From the NCBI GenBank assembly GCA_041398605.1, contig JAWKUK010000010.1, positions 186,001 through 250,000 on the forward strand: a DNA stretch of 64,000 bases, in the 5' to 3' direction. Below the pieces are notes generated by a model. That model searched no databases, had not been told where the DNA came from, and saw nothing but the letters and a program-made list of their open reading frames with translations. The translations under genes were made by a program, and so were the position numbers. Numbering within the stretch: position 1 is the first letter of the stretch; each line of letters starts with the position of its first letter. Below are positions 1 to 8,341 of the stretch, piece by piece. Source of the stretch: JAWKUK01 sp041398605 (GTDB lineage Bacteria > Planctomycetota > UBA1135 > GCA-002686595).

Positions 1-103
1 GACGACGGGGCCGCGCTGCTGCGTGCTGTACCTGCGTTGGGCGCCGGGTGAGCTCGGCAGCCGCGAGGCGACGTCGGAGCTCCTCGCGTCCCTCGCGCCT
101 TGA
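1..103 (+). CDS. C-terminal fragment of an unidentified protein
   Basis: An open frame runs from the window edge (frame beginning at base 2) to a TGA at 101-103, giving about 33 residues that end in SELLASLAP. It is only 5 bp from the convergent stop of the RluA-type gene, as expected for a real gene end. Codon third positions are mostly G or C, as in neighbouring genes. The fragment is too short to assign to a family, and the start lies outside the window. Confidence 0.4.
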   Translation, partial: TTGPRCCVLYLRWAPGELGSREATSELLASLAP

Positions 104-108
104 TCGGG

Positions 109-786
109 CTACTCGGTCGTCGGCAACGCCGCGGTGAGCCCGAGGGCCCGCGCTAGGTCGACGAGGTCGCCTGGGACCTGGGCTTCGACTGTCAAGGAAG
201 CGAGCGCGACCCTGCGCGCGTGCAGCGCCTGGCGCGGGTGCAGGGAGCACTTGGGGGCTCGATACCAGCCCTCGCCCACGAGCGGGTGCCCGAGGTGCGC
301 GAGGTGGATGCGGATCTGGTGCGTGCGGCCCGTCGCGATGCGCGCCTCGATCGCGGCGTGGGACGGGCCTTGGGCGAGGACCCGGAACGTCGACGAGGCG
401 GGCTTGCCGTCCACGGCGACGCCGAGCGCCCCTGGGGCCACCTCGCCGATCGGGGCCTCGCACGCCAGCGCGTCCCAGCCCGGGGCGCCGTGCACGAAGG
501 CGAGGTAGAGCTTCTCCGCGGCGGGCTCAGCCAGCTCGCGCTTCAGGCGGGCGACGAGCGCGCGCTCGGTCGTGAAGAGGTTGACCCCGCTCGTGTCCGC
601 GTCCAGCTGGTGGACCGCCCAGACAAAGCCCGCGCCGCGGGCCTTGGCCCGCTCCAGGAGCTGCCATTGGAGGCAGTCGGGGTCGTCGAGGGCGCGCCCG
701 GACGTCGGCAGGTCCGGCGGCTTGTCCACGGCAATGACGCCGCCCGCCTCCCAGAGGATCCGCCGCTCGAGCTCGTTGGGGGACAT
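109..786 (-). CDS. RluA-family pseudouridine synthase
   Basis: Predicted to isomerise uridine to pseudouridine in rRNA or tRNA. The 225-residue protein carries the RluA-fold motifs: VDKPPDLPTSG near residue 20, the catalytic-Asp loop HQLDADTSG near 58-66, KLYLAFVHG near 92, and GRTHQIRIHLAHLGHPLVGE in the C-terminal half. It lacks an N-terminal S4 domain, so it resembles the short RluA/TruC/YqcB-like members. The usual HRLD has Q in place of R, although the catalytic Asp is kept. The ATG at 786 is the only Met just before the conserved core and lies 51 bp from the divergent ABC-F gene. The target nucleotide cannot be read from sequence. Confidence 0.88.
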   Translation of the reverse strand: MSPNELERRILWEAGGVIAVDKPPDLPTSGRALDDPDCLQWQLLERAKARGAGFVWAVHQLDADTSGVNLFTTERALVARLKRELAEPAAEKLYLAFVHGAPGWDALACEAPIGEVAPGALGVAVDGKPASSTFRVLAQGPSHAAIEARIATGRTHQIRIHLAHLGHPLVGEGWYRAPKCSLHPRQALHARRVALASLTVEAQVPGDLVDLARALGLTAALPTTE

Positions 787-837
787 AGGGGAGGAGTGTG
801 GGCCATAGGAGGGGTCGTCCGGTACCCTCTTCGCCCC

Positions 838-2478
838 ATGATCTCCCTCAACGGCGTCGCAAAGAACTTTGGTCGTCAGGCGCTCCTCTTGGACGCCGGG
901 ATGCAGCTCGATCCCGGCGACAAGGTCGGCCTCGTCGGGCCGAACGGCTCGGGCAAGTCGACGCTCTTCCGCTTGCTCGTCGGCGAAGAGCAGCCGGACT
1001 CGGGTGAGGTCATCGTCCCGAAGCGCCTCTCGATCGGCTATTTCCGCCAGGACGCGGCGGACGCCACCGGGCGCTCGGTGCTCGAGGAGGCGATCGCGGG
1101 CGCCGGCCGCCTCGGGGCGCTGCACCACGAGCTCGGCGAGCTCGAGGCGGCGATGTCCGACCCCGAGCGCTTCGACGAGATGGACAAGATCCTCGAGCGC
1201 TTCGGTGACGTGCAAGGTGAGTACGCGCAGCTCGGCGGGTACGAGCTCGCGTCGCAGGCGCGTGAGGTGCTCGCGGGCCTCGGCTTCGAGGAGTCGCAGA
1301 TCGAGGGTGACATCGGCGCGCTGTCCGGCGGTTGGCGCATGCGCGTATCGATCGCCAAGGTGCTGATCGGCAAGCCGGACGTCTTGCTCCTCGACGAGCC
1401 GACGAACCACCTCGACATCGAGTCGATCCTGTGGCTCGAGGACTTCCTGCGCAACACGGACGCGACGCTCTTGATGACGTGCCACGACCGCGACTTCATG
1501 AACCGCGTCGTGACGCGGATCGTGGAGATCGACGCGGGCGAGCTCGTGAGCTATGGCGGCAACTACGACTTCTACGACCGCGAGCGCGAGGTGCGCGCGG
1601 CGCAGCAGGACGCGGCCTTCACGCGCCAGCAAGCGATGCTCAAGAAGGAGGAGCGCTTCATCGAGCGCTTCGACAAGCACGCCGCGAAGGCCGCGCAGGT
1701 GCAGTCGCGCGTCAAGAAGCTGGACAAGATCGAGCGCCTCGAGCCGCCGAAGAAGCGCGTCCTGATGCCGTTCCGCTTGCACACGCCGCCGCGCTCGGGC
1801 AACGACGTCGTGACGATCACCGGCGTCAAGAAGAGCTACGGCGCGCGCGTCGTCTATCGCGGCCTCGACCTCGAGATCAAGCGCGGCGAGCGCTGGTGCG
1901 TGATGGGCGTCAACGGCGCGGGCAAGTCCACGCTCTTGAAGATGATCGCCGGCGCCTTGCAGCCGGATTCGGGCCAGGTGAAGCTCGGCGCGTCGTTGAA
2001 GATGGGGTACTTCGCGCAGTCGGCGCTGGAGATCTTGAACCCCGACCTGACGGTGTACGAGCAGATCGACCACGCGTTCCCGACGGCGACGACGCCGTCG
2101 AAGCGCAACTTGCTGGGGTCCTTCGACTTCCCGGGTGACGAGATCGACAAGCCGATCCGGGTGCTGTCAGGCGGCGAGCGCTCGCGCCTCTTGTTGGCGC
2201 AGATGCTGTACGACCCGCCGAACTTCCTGGTGCTGGACGAGCCGACGAACCACTTGGACCTCGCGACGAAGGAGATGCTCGTCAAGACGCTCCTGGAGTT
2301 CGACGGGACGATGATCTTCGTCTCGCACGACCGCACGTTCTTGAAGGGCCTCGCCAACCGCGTGTTGGACCTCTCGGGCGGCGGCGAGAGCACGGCGGAG
2401 CGGCCGCTCGTCTATCCCGGCCCCTACGAAGAGTGGGTCGCCCGCACGGGCCACGAAGCCCCCGGCGTCCACCACTGA
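838..2478 (+). CDS. ABC-F family ATPase
   Basis: A soluble tandem ABC ATPase of 546 residues with no membrane segments. Cassette 1 has Walker A GPNGSGKST (residues 34-42), signature LSGGW and Walker B LLDEPTNHLD. Cassette 2 has GVNGAGKST, LSGGERSR and LVLDEPTNHLD. A charged coiled linker (KKEERFIERFDKHAAK region) separates them, as in ABC-F proteins. Family members bind the ribosomal E site and act as translation factors or target-protecting resistance proteins; the exact subfamily (YbiT/YdiF/Uup-like) is not resolved. The ATG at 838 begins directly with the first cassette strand. Upstream in-frame codons overlap the divergent rluA-type gene and look non-coding. Confidence 0.92.
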   Translation: MISLNGVAKNFGRQALLLDAGMQLDPGDKVGLVGPNGSGKSTLFRLLVGEEQPDSGEVIVPKRLSIGYFRQDAADATGRSVLEEAIAGAGRLGALHHELGELEAAMSDPERFDEMDKILERFGDVQGEYAQLGGYELASQAREVLAGLGFEESQIEGDIGALSGGWRMRVSIAKVLIGKPDVLLLDEPTNHLDIESILWLEDFLRNTDATLLMTCHDRDFMNRVVTRIVEIDAGELVSYGGNYDFYDREREVRAAQQDAAFTRQQAMLKKEERFIERFDKHAAKAAQVQSRVKKLDKIERLEPPKKRVLMPFRLHTPPRSGNDVVTITGVKKSYGARVVYRGLDLEIKRGERWCVMGVNGAGKSTLLKMIAGALQPDSGQVKLGASLKMGYFAQSALEILNPDLTVYEQIDHAFPTATTPSKRNLLGSFDFPGDEIDKPIRVLSGGERSRLLLAQMLYDPPNFLVLDEPTNHLDLATKEMLVKTLLEFDGTMIFVSHDRTFLKGLANRVLDLSGGGESTAERPLVYPGPYEEWVARTGHEAPGVHH

Positions 2479-2489
2479 TCGCGTGCCGC

Positions 2490-2519
2490 GCCCAACGGGC
2501 CGCAACCGGTCCGTTGGGC
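2490..2519. terminator. Hairpin between convergent genes
   Basis: A perfect 9-bp inverted repeat (GCCCAACGG, 2490-2498; CCGTTGGGC, 2511-2519) with a 12-nt loop sits 11 bp after the ABC-F stop and 32 bp from the stop of the convergent BNR gene. The position suits a bidirectional terminator. No clear T-run follows on either strand, so function is inferred from location and symmetry. Confidence 0.5.
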
Positions 2520-2551
2520 ACGCCAGGCCCATCGGGCGCAGCGGCGTTCGA

Positions 2552-3715
2552 TCAGCCGAAGCGCACGCTGTAGATCGGCGGCAGGTTGTTCGCGACCGTC
2601 TGCCAGGTTTCGCCGCGGTCCTCGCTGACGTAGAGGTTGCCCGTCGTGCTGCCGAACGCCAGGAGGTCGCCCTCGTTGTGCAGCGCGTGGCGATACACCA
2701 CGTCGTACGTTTGCTCCTGAGGGAGGCCCTTGCGCAGCTGGGTCCACGTCGCGCCGCCGTCCTCCGTGCGCGCGACGAAGAGGCTGCCCGCGACCGTCGT
2801 GCGGTGCATGTCCGACTTGCCCGGTACGAGCCAAGCGGTCTGGCCGTTCTTGGGATCGACCGCGACCGGGAAGCCGAAGTGCACCCCCGACTCCTTGTCG
2901 CTCACCATCCGCCAGGTCGCAGCGCTGTCGTCGCTGTAGAAGACGCCGCAGTGGTTCTGCTGCCAGACATGGTGCGGCGCCCCCGGGCACAGCGCGATCG
3001 CGTGCGGATCGTGACCAGCCCACTCGTCCGTCGGATCGGGGCCATAGTCCATCACGAGCCCTTGGTTGCGCACGCGCCACGTCGCGCCGCCGTCGAGCGT
3101 CTCGAAGACGCCGGCGGTCGAGATCGCGACGTAGATGTGCTTCGGGTCGCTGGGGTCGACCTCGATCGAGTGGATCCCCGGCGCGAACTCACCCTCTGCC
3201 GCCGGCGTCCCGAACCAGCGGGTTGTGCCGTTCCCGGGGCCGTTGGTGAGGTCGCCGCCGCGTGACTCGTGGTCCCAGAGCCCGCGGTTCAGCGCGAACG
3301 TCTCGCCGCCGTCATCGCTGACAAAGAGCCCGCCCGGGATCGTGCCCACGTAGATGCGCCCGTCGCCGCCAAACGCGAGGCACCAGAGCTTCAGGAGCGT
3401 CGCGTCGCGCAGCGTCGGCGCGCCTTCGCCCGGGCCAGTCTCACTCGGCGGCGGCGGCAGGTAGTGCCGCGCGCCCTTCGGGTATGCGATCTGCGGCGCG
3501 TCCGACCAGGTCACGCCATCGTCCGTGGAGCGGGAGAGCTTTGCGCCCCAGTGCCCATGGCCGAGCGCGGCCCAGAGCGTCTTGGTGCGCGGGTCCCGCG
3601 CCACGAAGTTGACCCCGGCGCCGCTATGGCCCGAGAGGCGCGGCTTCCAGGAGCCGCCTGATTTCTCAATGAAGAAGGTGCCCTTGCGGGTACCGACGAG
3701 GATTCGGGTGCGCAT
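2552..3715 (-). CDS. BNR/sortilin-like beta-propeller protein
   Basis: A 387-residue protein built of BNR/Asp-box repeats: STDDGVTW, SDDGGETF, TLDGGATW, SDDSAATW, TEDGGATW and SEDRGETW occur at roughly regular spacing. This is the blade pattern of VPS10/sialidase/HCF136-like propellers. No signal peptide is visible after the ATG at 3715, so it is probably cytoplasmic. The catalytic residues of true sialidases are not apparent, so a hydrolase role is unsupported. It lies 70 bp downstream of the MoaD-like gene on the same strand, after glcDEF; pairing with a MoaD/ThiS-like protein may be functional. Confidence 0.82.
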   Translation of the reverse strand: MRTRILVGTRKGTFFIEKSGGSWKPRLSGHSGAGVNFVARDPRTKTLWAALGHGHWGAKLSRSTDDGVTWSDAPQIAYPKGARHYLPPPPSETGPGEGAPTLRDATLLKLWCLAFGGDGRIYVGTIPGGLFVSDDGGETFALNRGLWDHESRGGDLTNGPGNGTTRWFGTPAAEGEFAPGIHSIEVDPSDPKHIYVAISTAGVFETLDGGATWRVRNQGLVMDYGPDPTDEWAGHDPHAIALCPGAPHHVWQQNHCGVFYSDDSAATWRMVSDKESGVHFGFPVAVDPKNGQTAWLVPGKSDMHRTTVAGSLFVARTEDGGATWTQLRKGLPQEQTYDVVYRHALHNEGDLLAFGSTTGNLYVSEDRGETWQTVANNLPPIYSVRFG

Positions 3716-3785
3716 CGTAAGGTGAGTTGGATGGTGGAGACAGTCAGGGGCGGACCGGGCGCGCGCGGGCAGCGCGGCCAGGTCC

Positions 3786-4064
3786 TCAGCCCCCGCTGAG
3801 CGCTTGGATGATGTGCACACGGGCCCCCGCCGGGACCACATCCGTCAACGTCGCGCGGTCGCGAACGCGCTCGCGGTCGACGAAGACATTGACGTGCTGG
3901 CGCAGCCGGCCGAGCTCGTCGCACACATAGAACTTGAAGCCCGGCGCGAGCGCTTCCATCGCCGCGACGACGTCGGCGACGGTCTCGCCGTCAACGTCCA
4001 GCGTGCGACCTTCCAGGTCCGGAAAGAACTGGTAGAGGTGTCGGGTCAGCTCGACTCGCGTCAT
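3786..4064 (-). CDS. MoaD/ThiS-like ubiquitin-fold protein
   Basis: A 92-residue beta-grasp protein ending in the Gly-Gly dipeptide (ALSGG) needed for C-terminal adenylation and thiocarboxylation in MoaD, ThiS and related sulfur carriers. Internal features fit the fold: RTLDVDGETVADVV, HVNVFVDRERV and VHIIQALSGG. ATG at 4064 is preferred over an in-frame TTG at 4073. It lies 39 bp after glcF and 70 bp before the BNR gene. No molybdopterin or thiamine genes and no E1-like activator are in the window, so its pathway is open: a sulfur carrier for an unlinked pathway, or a partner of the BNR protein. Confidence 0.82.
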   Translation of the reverse strand: MTRVELTRHLYQFFPDLEGRTLDVDGETVADVVAAMEALAPGFKFYVCDELGRLRQHVNVFVDRERVRDRATLTDVVPAGARVHIIQALSGG

Positions 4065-4103
4065 GCGCGCCAAGATAAGGCGGCCGCGCGTTTTTGGGCA
4101 GGC

Positions 4104-5444
4104 TCAGGCCCCGAGGGCGCGATCGAGCACCTCGGCCAGGTGCAGGACCTCGACGTCGAGGCCGGCTCGCGCCACGCCGGTCAGCCATTGCTGATGGCAT
4201 CCCGGGTTGCCCGTGACGAGCACCCGGGCGCCCGTTCGACGCAGGTCGTCGAGCTTCGTGTCCAGCACCGCCAAGGAGTCGAGCGGCCGTAGCATCGAGT
4301 AGATACCTGCCGACCCGCAGCACGATTCGGCGTCCGGCAGCTCGACCCGCGTCACGCCGGGCACCGAGTCCAAAAGCTTGCGCGGCTCCGCGCGCACTTG
4401 CTGGCCGTGGCAGAGGTGGCACGGATCGTCCCAGGTGACACGGCCGCCGAGATCGAGCGCGCGCAGCTGCGGCTGCAAGCGCGCGAGCACCTCCGGCCGT
4501 CCGAGCACTTGCGAGAGATCGACCACACGCGCGGCCAGCGCCGTCGCGCGCGGCGCAAACGCCGCGTCGTGCTCGAGGACGCGCCCGAGGTCCTTCAAGT
4601 GCGCCCCGCAACCCGCGGAGTTGATGACGATCGGCGCGTCGAGCGGCGCCGCGGCCTCGAACCGCTCGACGGTCGAGCGCGCGAGCGCGCGCGCGCCCTC
4701 CAGGTCGCCGTTGTGCGCGTGCAGCGCGCCGCAGCACACGTGCCCGTCCGCCTTGGAGACGTCGAAGCCGGCGGCGGCCAGGACGCGCGCCGTCGCGCGA
4801 TTCACGCGCCCGAATAGCTCCGGCATCACGCAGCCTTCGAGCACCAACACCGTCCCGGCGCGCGCGCCGCGCGCCGGCGTCGTGATCGGTAGCAGCCGCC
4901 GCTCGCGGGACGGAGGTACGAGCGGCATGTGCCGCAGCATCCCTCCGCGCGCGCCTTGCAGCCGCGCCGCCAACCGGACGAGCCCAAGCTGCTGCGCGAG
5001 CCGGAGGCCCAACGCGGCGCAGCGCAGCGCGGCGCGCCGCGGCAAGACCCAACGGAAGCCGATGTGCCTCAGCGCGCGCACCAAGCGCCCGCGCGGGTGC
5101 GCTGCCTCGAGCGCGCCGCGTGTGTGCTCCATCATCGCGCCGAACTCGACGCCTGCGGGGCACACGCTCTCGCAGTGGCGGCAGACGAGGCAGAAGTCGA
5201 GCTCTTCGCGCACCTCAGGCGTCGGCGTGAGCCGCTCTTCGGCGATCGCGCGCATCATGTGGATGCGCCCGCGCGGGCTCGCGGACTCGCGGCCCGACAA
5301 TTGGTAGGTCGGACAGGTCCGCAAGCAGAGCCCGCAATGGATGCAGTCGAGGCTCCGTGTGTAGTCGACGAGGCCCTCGCCATTCGCGCCGAAGCGCGGC
5401 GCGCCCGCCGAGCACGCGTGCATGTCGTCTGTCGCTTGGCTCAC
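4104..5444 (-). CDS. glcF: Glycolate oxidase iron-sulfur subunit GlcF
   Basis: The 446-residue electron-transfer subunit of glycolate oxidase, which oxidises glycolate to glyoxylate at the membrane. The N-terminal part has two 4Fe-4S motifs, CIHCGLCLRTCP and CLVCRHCESVCP. The C-terminal part has two CCG-type domains (CCGALHAHN near residue 235, CCGSAGIYS near 385) that are typical of GlcF and heterodisulfide-reductase-like proteins. The GTG start at 5444 overlaps the glcE stop as GTGA, and AGGAG lies about 8 nt upstream, which favours it over the internal ATG at 5423. It is the third gene of glcD-glcE-glcF. Confidence 0.93.
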   Translation of the reverse strand: MSQATDDMHACSAGAPRFGANGEGLVDYTRSLDCIHCGLCLRTCPTYQLSGRESASPRGRIHMMRAIAEERLTPTPEVREELDFCLVCRHCESVCPAGVEFGAMMEHTRGALEAAHPRGRLVRALRHIGFRWVLPRRAALRCAALGLRLAQQLGLVRLAARLQGARGGMLRHMPLVPPSRERRLLPITTPARGARAGTVLVLEGCVMPELFGRVNRATARVLAAAGFDVSKADGHVCCGALHAHNGDLEGARALARSTVERFEAAAPLDAPIVINSAGCGAHLKDLGRVLEHDAAFAPRATALAARVVDLSQVLGRPEVLARLQPQLRALDLGGRVTWDDPCHLCHGQQVRAEPRKLLDSVPGVTRVELPDAESCCGSAGIYSMLRPLDSLAVLDTKLDDLRRTGARVLVTGNPGCHQQWLTGVARAGLDVEVLHLAEVLDRALGA

Positions 5445-6817
5445 GTCGGGGCTCCTGCTCGATGGGCCGGCGCGAGCGCGCGCGGCGCGAAGATGGACCG
5501 GGGGTCCAGGCCGATGGACACGGCGCGCTCCCATTGATCGGCGTCGCGCGAAGGCGCCAGCGCCGCGAGCGCGTGCGCGACTTCAGGCGCGCCGCCCAAA
5601 GCGCGCACACGCGCGCGCAGCGGCTGCAGCCGCTGCGTCAGGTCGCGCAGCAGGCCGCGCGCCGTGGCCGTGCCGGCGGGCGCCGGCAACGCGAGCTCCA
5701 GGGCCGCGACCGCGGGCCAAGCGACGACGTGCGGTGTCACGGCGAGCCCCGGTCCGAGCTCGGTCGTCCGCGGGAGCGACGCGCACCAGTCCAACGCCTC
5801 GCGCGCGACCGCCGCAGCGGCAGAAGGCATCGAGGTGACCCTCAGCGCGAGCCCAGTGTCGCCCGCGCCGAGCCCCACGGACGCGGCGAACGTGGCGCGT
5901 GTGTCGCGCAGGTCCGCGGCGCCCGCGCGCGCGGCAGCCCCGGTGAGCGCTCGCGCGCCGAGCTCACCGATGAGGGCCCGCATGTCGTGCTCGACCTGCC
6001 GCGCGCGCCCAGCGAGGTGCACCGCCAGCGTGTGCCCGTCGCGCAGGACGTTCGTTACGGCGATCGATTGAGGCAGGGCCGCGCCCCTGCGGACGCTCTC
6101 TGCGCGCCGCAGCGCATCGTGCACGTCGAGGCCGTCGACCAGCAACAGCGCTTCGTGCTCGGGCTTCGGCACGAGCCGCAGCGACGCCTCGACGAGGACA
6201 CCGAGCGTGCCGCGCCCGCCGACGTGCAGGCGGAACACGTCGAAGCCGGTGACGTTCTTGACTAAGCGCCCGCCCGACCGCGCGAGGGTGCCCGAGCCCG
6301 TCGCGACGAGCGCGCCGAGCACATGGTGGCGTACCGGGCCGTGCCGAATGCGATCGGGGCCGCTCGCGCCGCTGCCGAGCACGCCGCCCAGGGTGGAGCG
6401 CCCGCTGCCAATGCCGCCGACGTCCGCCTTCCAGCGCACATCGGGCGTCAGGTCGTGGCCGCCCTCGGCGACGACCTCCGCGAGGTCGCGCCACGGCGTG
6501 CCCGCGCGCGCGGTCAGCGTGCCATCGCCGGGCTCGTACTCGACGACCCCTGTGACTCGCTGCATGTCGATGAACAGCGTGTCTGCCAGCGCTGGCCCGT
6601 GGAGGTCCGGCCGACAGGCGGCGATCCGCGTGCCACCGCCGAGGGGCACGAGGCGCGGGCCGTGCTCGACGGCCAGCGCTTCTTGGATCACTCGGCCGAC
6701 CGCCTCCGCGTCCTGCGGGAGCGCGCGCCAGTGCGGCGCTGCGCCTTCACCGCGCACGACGTCGATGTCCCGCGTCGCGAGGCGCGCCGCGAGCTCTTCG
6801 ACAGCGGCGTGCGTCAC
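5441..6817 (-). CDS. glcE: Glycolate oxidase FAD-binding subunit GlcE
   Basis: A 458-residue FAD-binding subunit of the glycolate oxidase complex. It has a PCMH-type FAD domain: PLGGGTRIAACRPD near residue 60, the VGGIGSGRSTLGGVLGSG region, and RLVKNVTGFDVFRLHVGGRGTLGV. This matches GlcE, which is longer-tailed but less complete than GlcD. The GTG start overlaps the glcD TGA as GTGA, with a purine-rich AGAGGGG stretch upstream. The downstream glcF overlaps in the same way. The stop-start overlaps suggest translational coupling of equal subunit amounts. Confidence 0.92.
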   Translation of the reverse strand: MTHAAVEELAARLATRDIDVVRGEGAAPHWRALPQDAEAVGRVIQEALAVEHGPRLVPLGGGTRIAACRPDLHGPALADTLFIDMQRVTGVVEYEPGDGTLTARAGTPWRDLAEVVAEGGHDLTPDVRWKADVGGIGSGRSTLGGVLGSGASGPDRIRHGPVRHHVLGALVATGSGTLARSGGRLVKNVTGFDVFRLHVGGRGTLGVLVEASLRLVPKPEHEALLLVDGLDVHDALRRAESVRRGAALPQSIAVTNVLRDGHTLAVHLAGRARQVEHDMRALIGELGARALTGAAARAGAADLRDTRATFAASVGLGAGDTGLALRVTSMPSAAAAVAREALDWCASLPRTTELGPGLAVTPHVVAWPAVAALELALPAPAGTATARGLLRDLTQRLQPLRARVRALGGAPEVAHALAALAPSRDADQWERAVSIGLDPRSIFAPRALAPAHRAGAPT

Positions 6818-8259
6818 GGTTGCCCCTCTGGCGCTGTGGTCAACGGCGGGCGTGTCTTGACCTCACGGCAGCCGCGGACCGGGATCAGCTTGCCAGGGTT
6901 CAGGCGCCCTGTCGGGTCGAGCGCGCGCCGCGCGCGCGTCATCTCATCCAGGTCGACGTCGCGGTACACCATGCACATCTGCTCGCGCTTCTCGAGCCCG
7001 ACGCCGTGCTCGCCGGTCAGCGCGCCGCCGAGGTCGACGCAGCGCTGCATGATCAGGTCCCCCGCTTCGAGCACGCGCCGGACTTCGTCTGCGTTGCGCC
7101 GGTCGTAGGAGATGTTCGGGTGCAAGTTGCCGTCGCCAGCGTGCAAGACGTTCGACAGCTTCAGGCCGCGCTCGCGCGCGACCTCGGTCGTATAGCGCAC
7201 GATCTCGCGCAGCTTCGTGCGCGGCGCGACGACGTCCGCGACGTAGAGGTCCGGCGCGATGCGGCCCATGGCGCCGAACGCGCCCTTGCGGCCAGCCCAG
7301 AGCTTCTTGCGCTCATACGCGTCCTTGGCGCGCCGCACCTCGAGGGCGCCGCGCCGCTCGCAGATCGCGAGGATGTCGTGCACCGTCGCGTCGAGCTCCT
7401 CGTGGCCGCCGTCGACATCGATCAAGAGGACCGCCTCCGCGTCTTGCGGATAGCCCGCGCGCAGGACGCTCGCTTCGACGGCTTCGATCGTCAGCTTGTC
7501 GAGGATCTCGATGGCCGATGGCTCGAGGCGCTCGGCGATCATGTCGCTGACGGCAGCGCAGCACGAGTCGAGGTCCGTGAAGATCGCCAGCAGCGTCTCG
7601 ACCTCCTCGGGCTCGGGCACGAGGCGCACGACGACCTCCGTCGCGAGCCCGAGCATCCCCTCGCTGCCGACGAAGAGCCCGATCAGGTCGAGCCCGTCGT
7701 CGTCACCGCCTGGCCCGCCGAGCTCGAGCACTTCACCGGTCGACGTGACAACCGTCAGCCCGAGGACATGTCGGCCGGTGGAGCCGTAGCGGAAGCAGTG
7801 AGGGCCGCCCGAGTTGTTCGCGACGTTGCCGCCGATCGTGCACGCTTGCTGGCTCGATGGGTCGGGCGCATAGAAGAGCCGCTCGTGCGCGCACGCCCGC
7901 GTCAGGTCGACGTTGACGACCCCTGCTTGGACGCGCGCCCAGCGATCGACGCCGTCGACGTGCAGCACCTTCCGCATGCGCGCCGTGCTCATGACGGCGC
8001 CGCCGGCGACGGGGGTCGCGCCGCCGGAGAGCCCTGTGCCTGCGCCACGCGCCACGACGGGCACGTCTGCCTCGGACAAGAGCCGCATCGCGGCCGCGGC
8101 TTCGTGTGTGTGCGCCGGCAGCAGCACGACCTCCGCGAGGCCGCGCTCGAGGCTCAACCCGTCGCTCTCGTAGGAGAGGCAGCGCGCCGGGTCCGCGATC
8201 AGACCTGCGTCACCGAGGAGCGCGCGGAGGCGCGCGAGCAACTTGGAGTCGAGTGCCAT
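6814..8259 (-). CDS. glcD: Glycolate oxidase catalytic FAD subunit GlcD
   Basis: A 481-residue FAD-linked oxidase (GlcD/D-lactate dehydrogenase-like). The FAD PCMH domain includes VARGAGTGLSGGATP near residue 75 and TIGGNVANNSGGPHCFRYG near 140. The C-terminal FAD-oxidase cap includes HAGDGNLHPNISYD and TGEHGVGLEKR, typical of glycolate or D-2-hydroxyacid dehydrogenases. The ATG at 8259 is chosen; an in-frame GTG at 8301 would add 14 residues with no family match. It leads the glcDEF cluster, 82 bp after the ROK kinase gene. D-lactate is a possible alternative substrate, but glcE and glcF favour glycolate. Confidence 0.92.
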   Translation of the reverse strand: MALDSKLLARLRALLGDAGLIADPARCLSYESDGLSLERGLAEVVLLPAHTHEAAAAMRLLSEADVPVVARGAGTGLSGGATPVAGGAVMSTARMRKVLHVDGVDRWARVQAGVVNVDLTRACAHERLFYAPDPSSQQACTIGGNVANNSGGPHCFRYGSTGRHVLGLTVVTSTGEVLELGGPGGDDDGLDLIGLFVGSEGMLGLATEVVVRLVPEPEEVETLLAIFTDLDSCCAAVSDMIAERLEPSAIEILDKLTIEAVEASVLRAGYPQDAEAVLLIDVDGGHEELDATVHDILAICERRGALEVRRAKDAYERKKLWAGRKGAFGAMGRIAPDLYVADVVAPRTKLREIVRYTTEVARERGLKLSNVLHAGDGNLHPNISYDRRNADEVRRVLEAGDLIMQRCVDLGGALTGEHGVGLEKREQMCMVYRDVDLDEMTRARRALDPTGRLNPGKLIPVRGCREVKTRPPLTTAPEGQP

Positions 8260-8341
8260 GCGGGGTGGGGGAGTGTGCACCCTTTTGGCGCGGACGGCCA
8301 CCGTCCCGGACGACTCTTTGTGCGCCTCGGACGACTGCGCT

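Noticed and set aside
4065..4073. TTG start three codons upstream of the MoaD-like ATG
   Set aside because: It adds only three residues, has no better ribosome site and is not needed for the fold.
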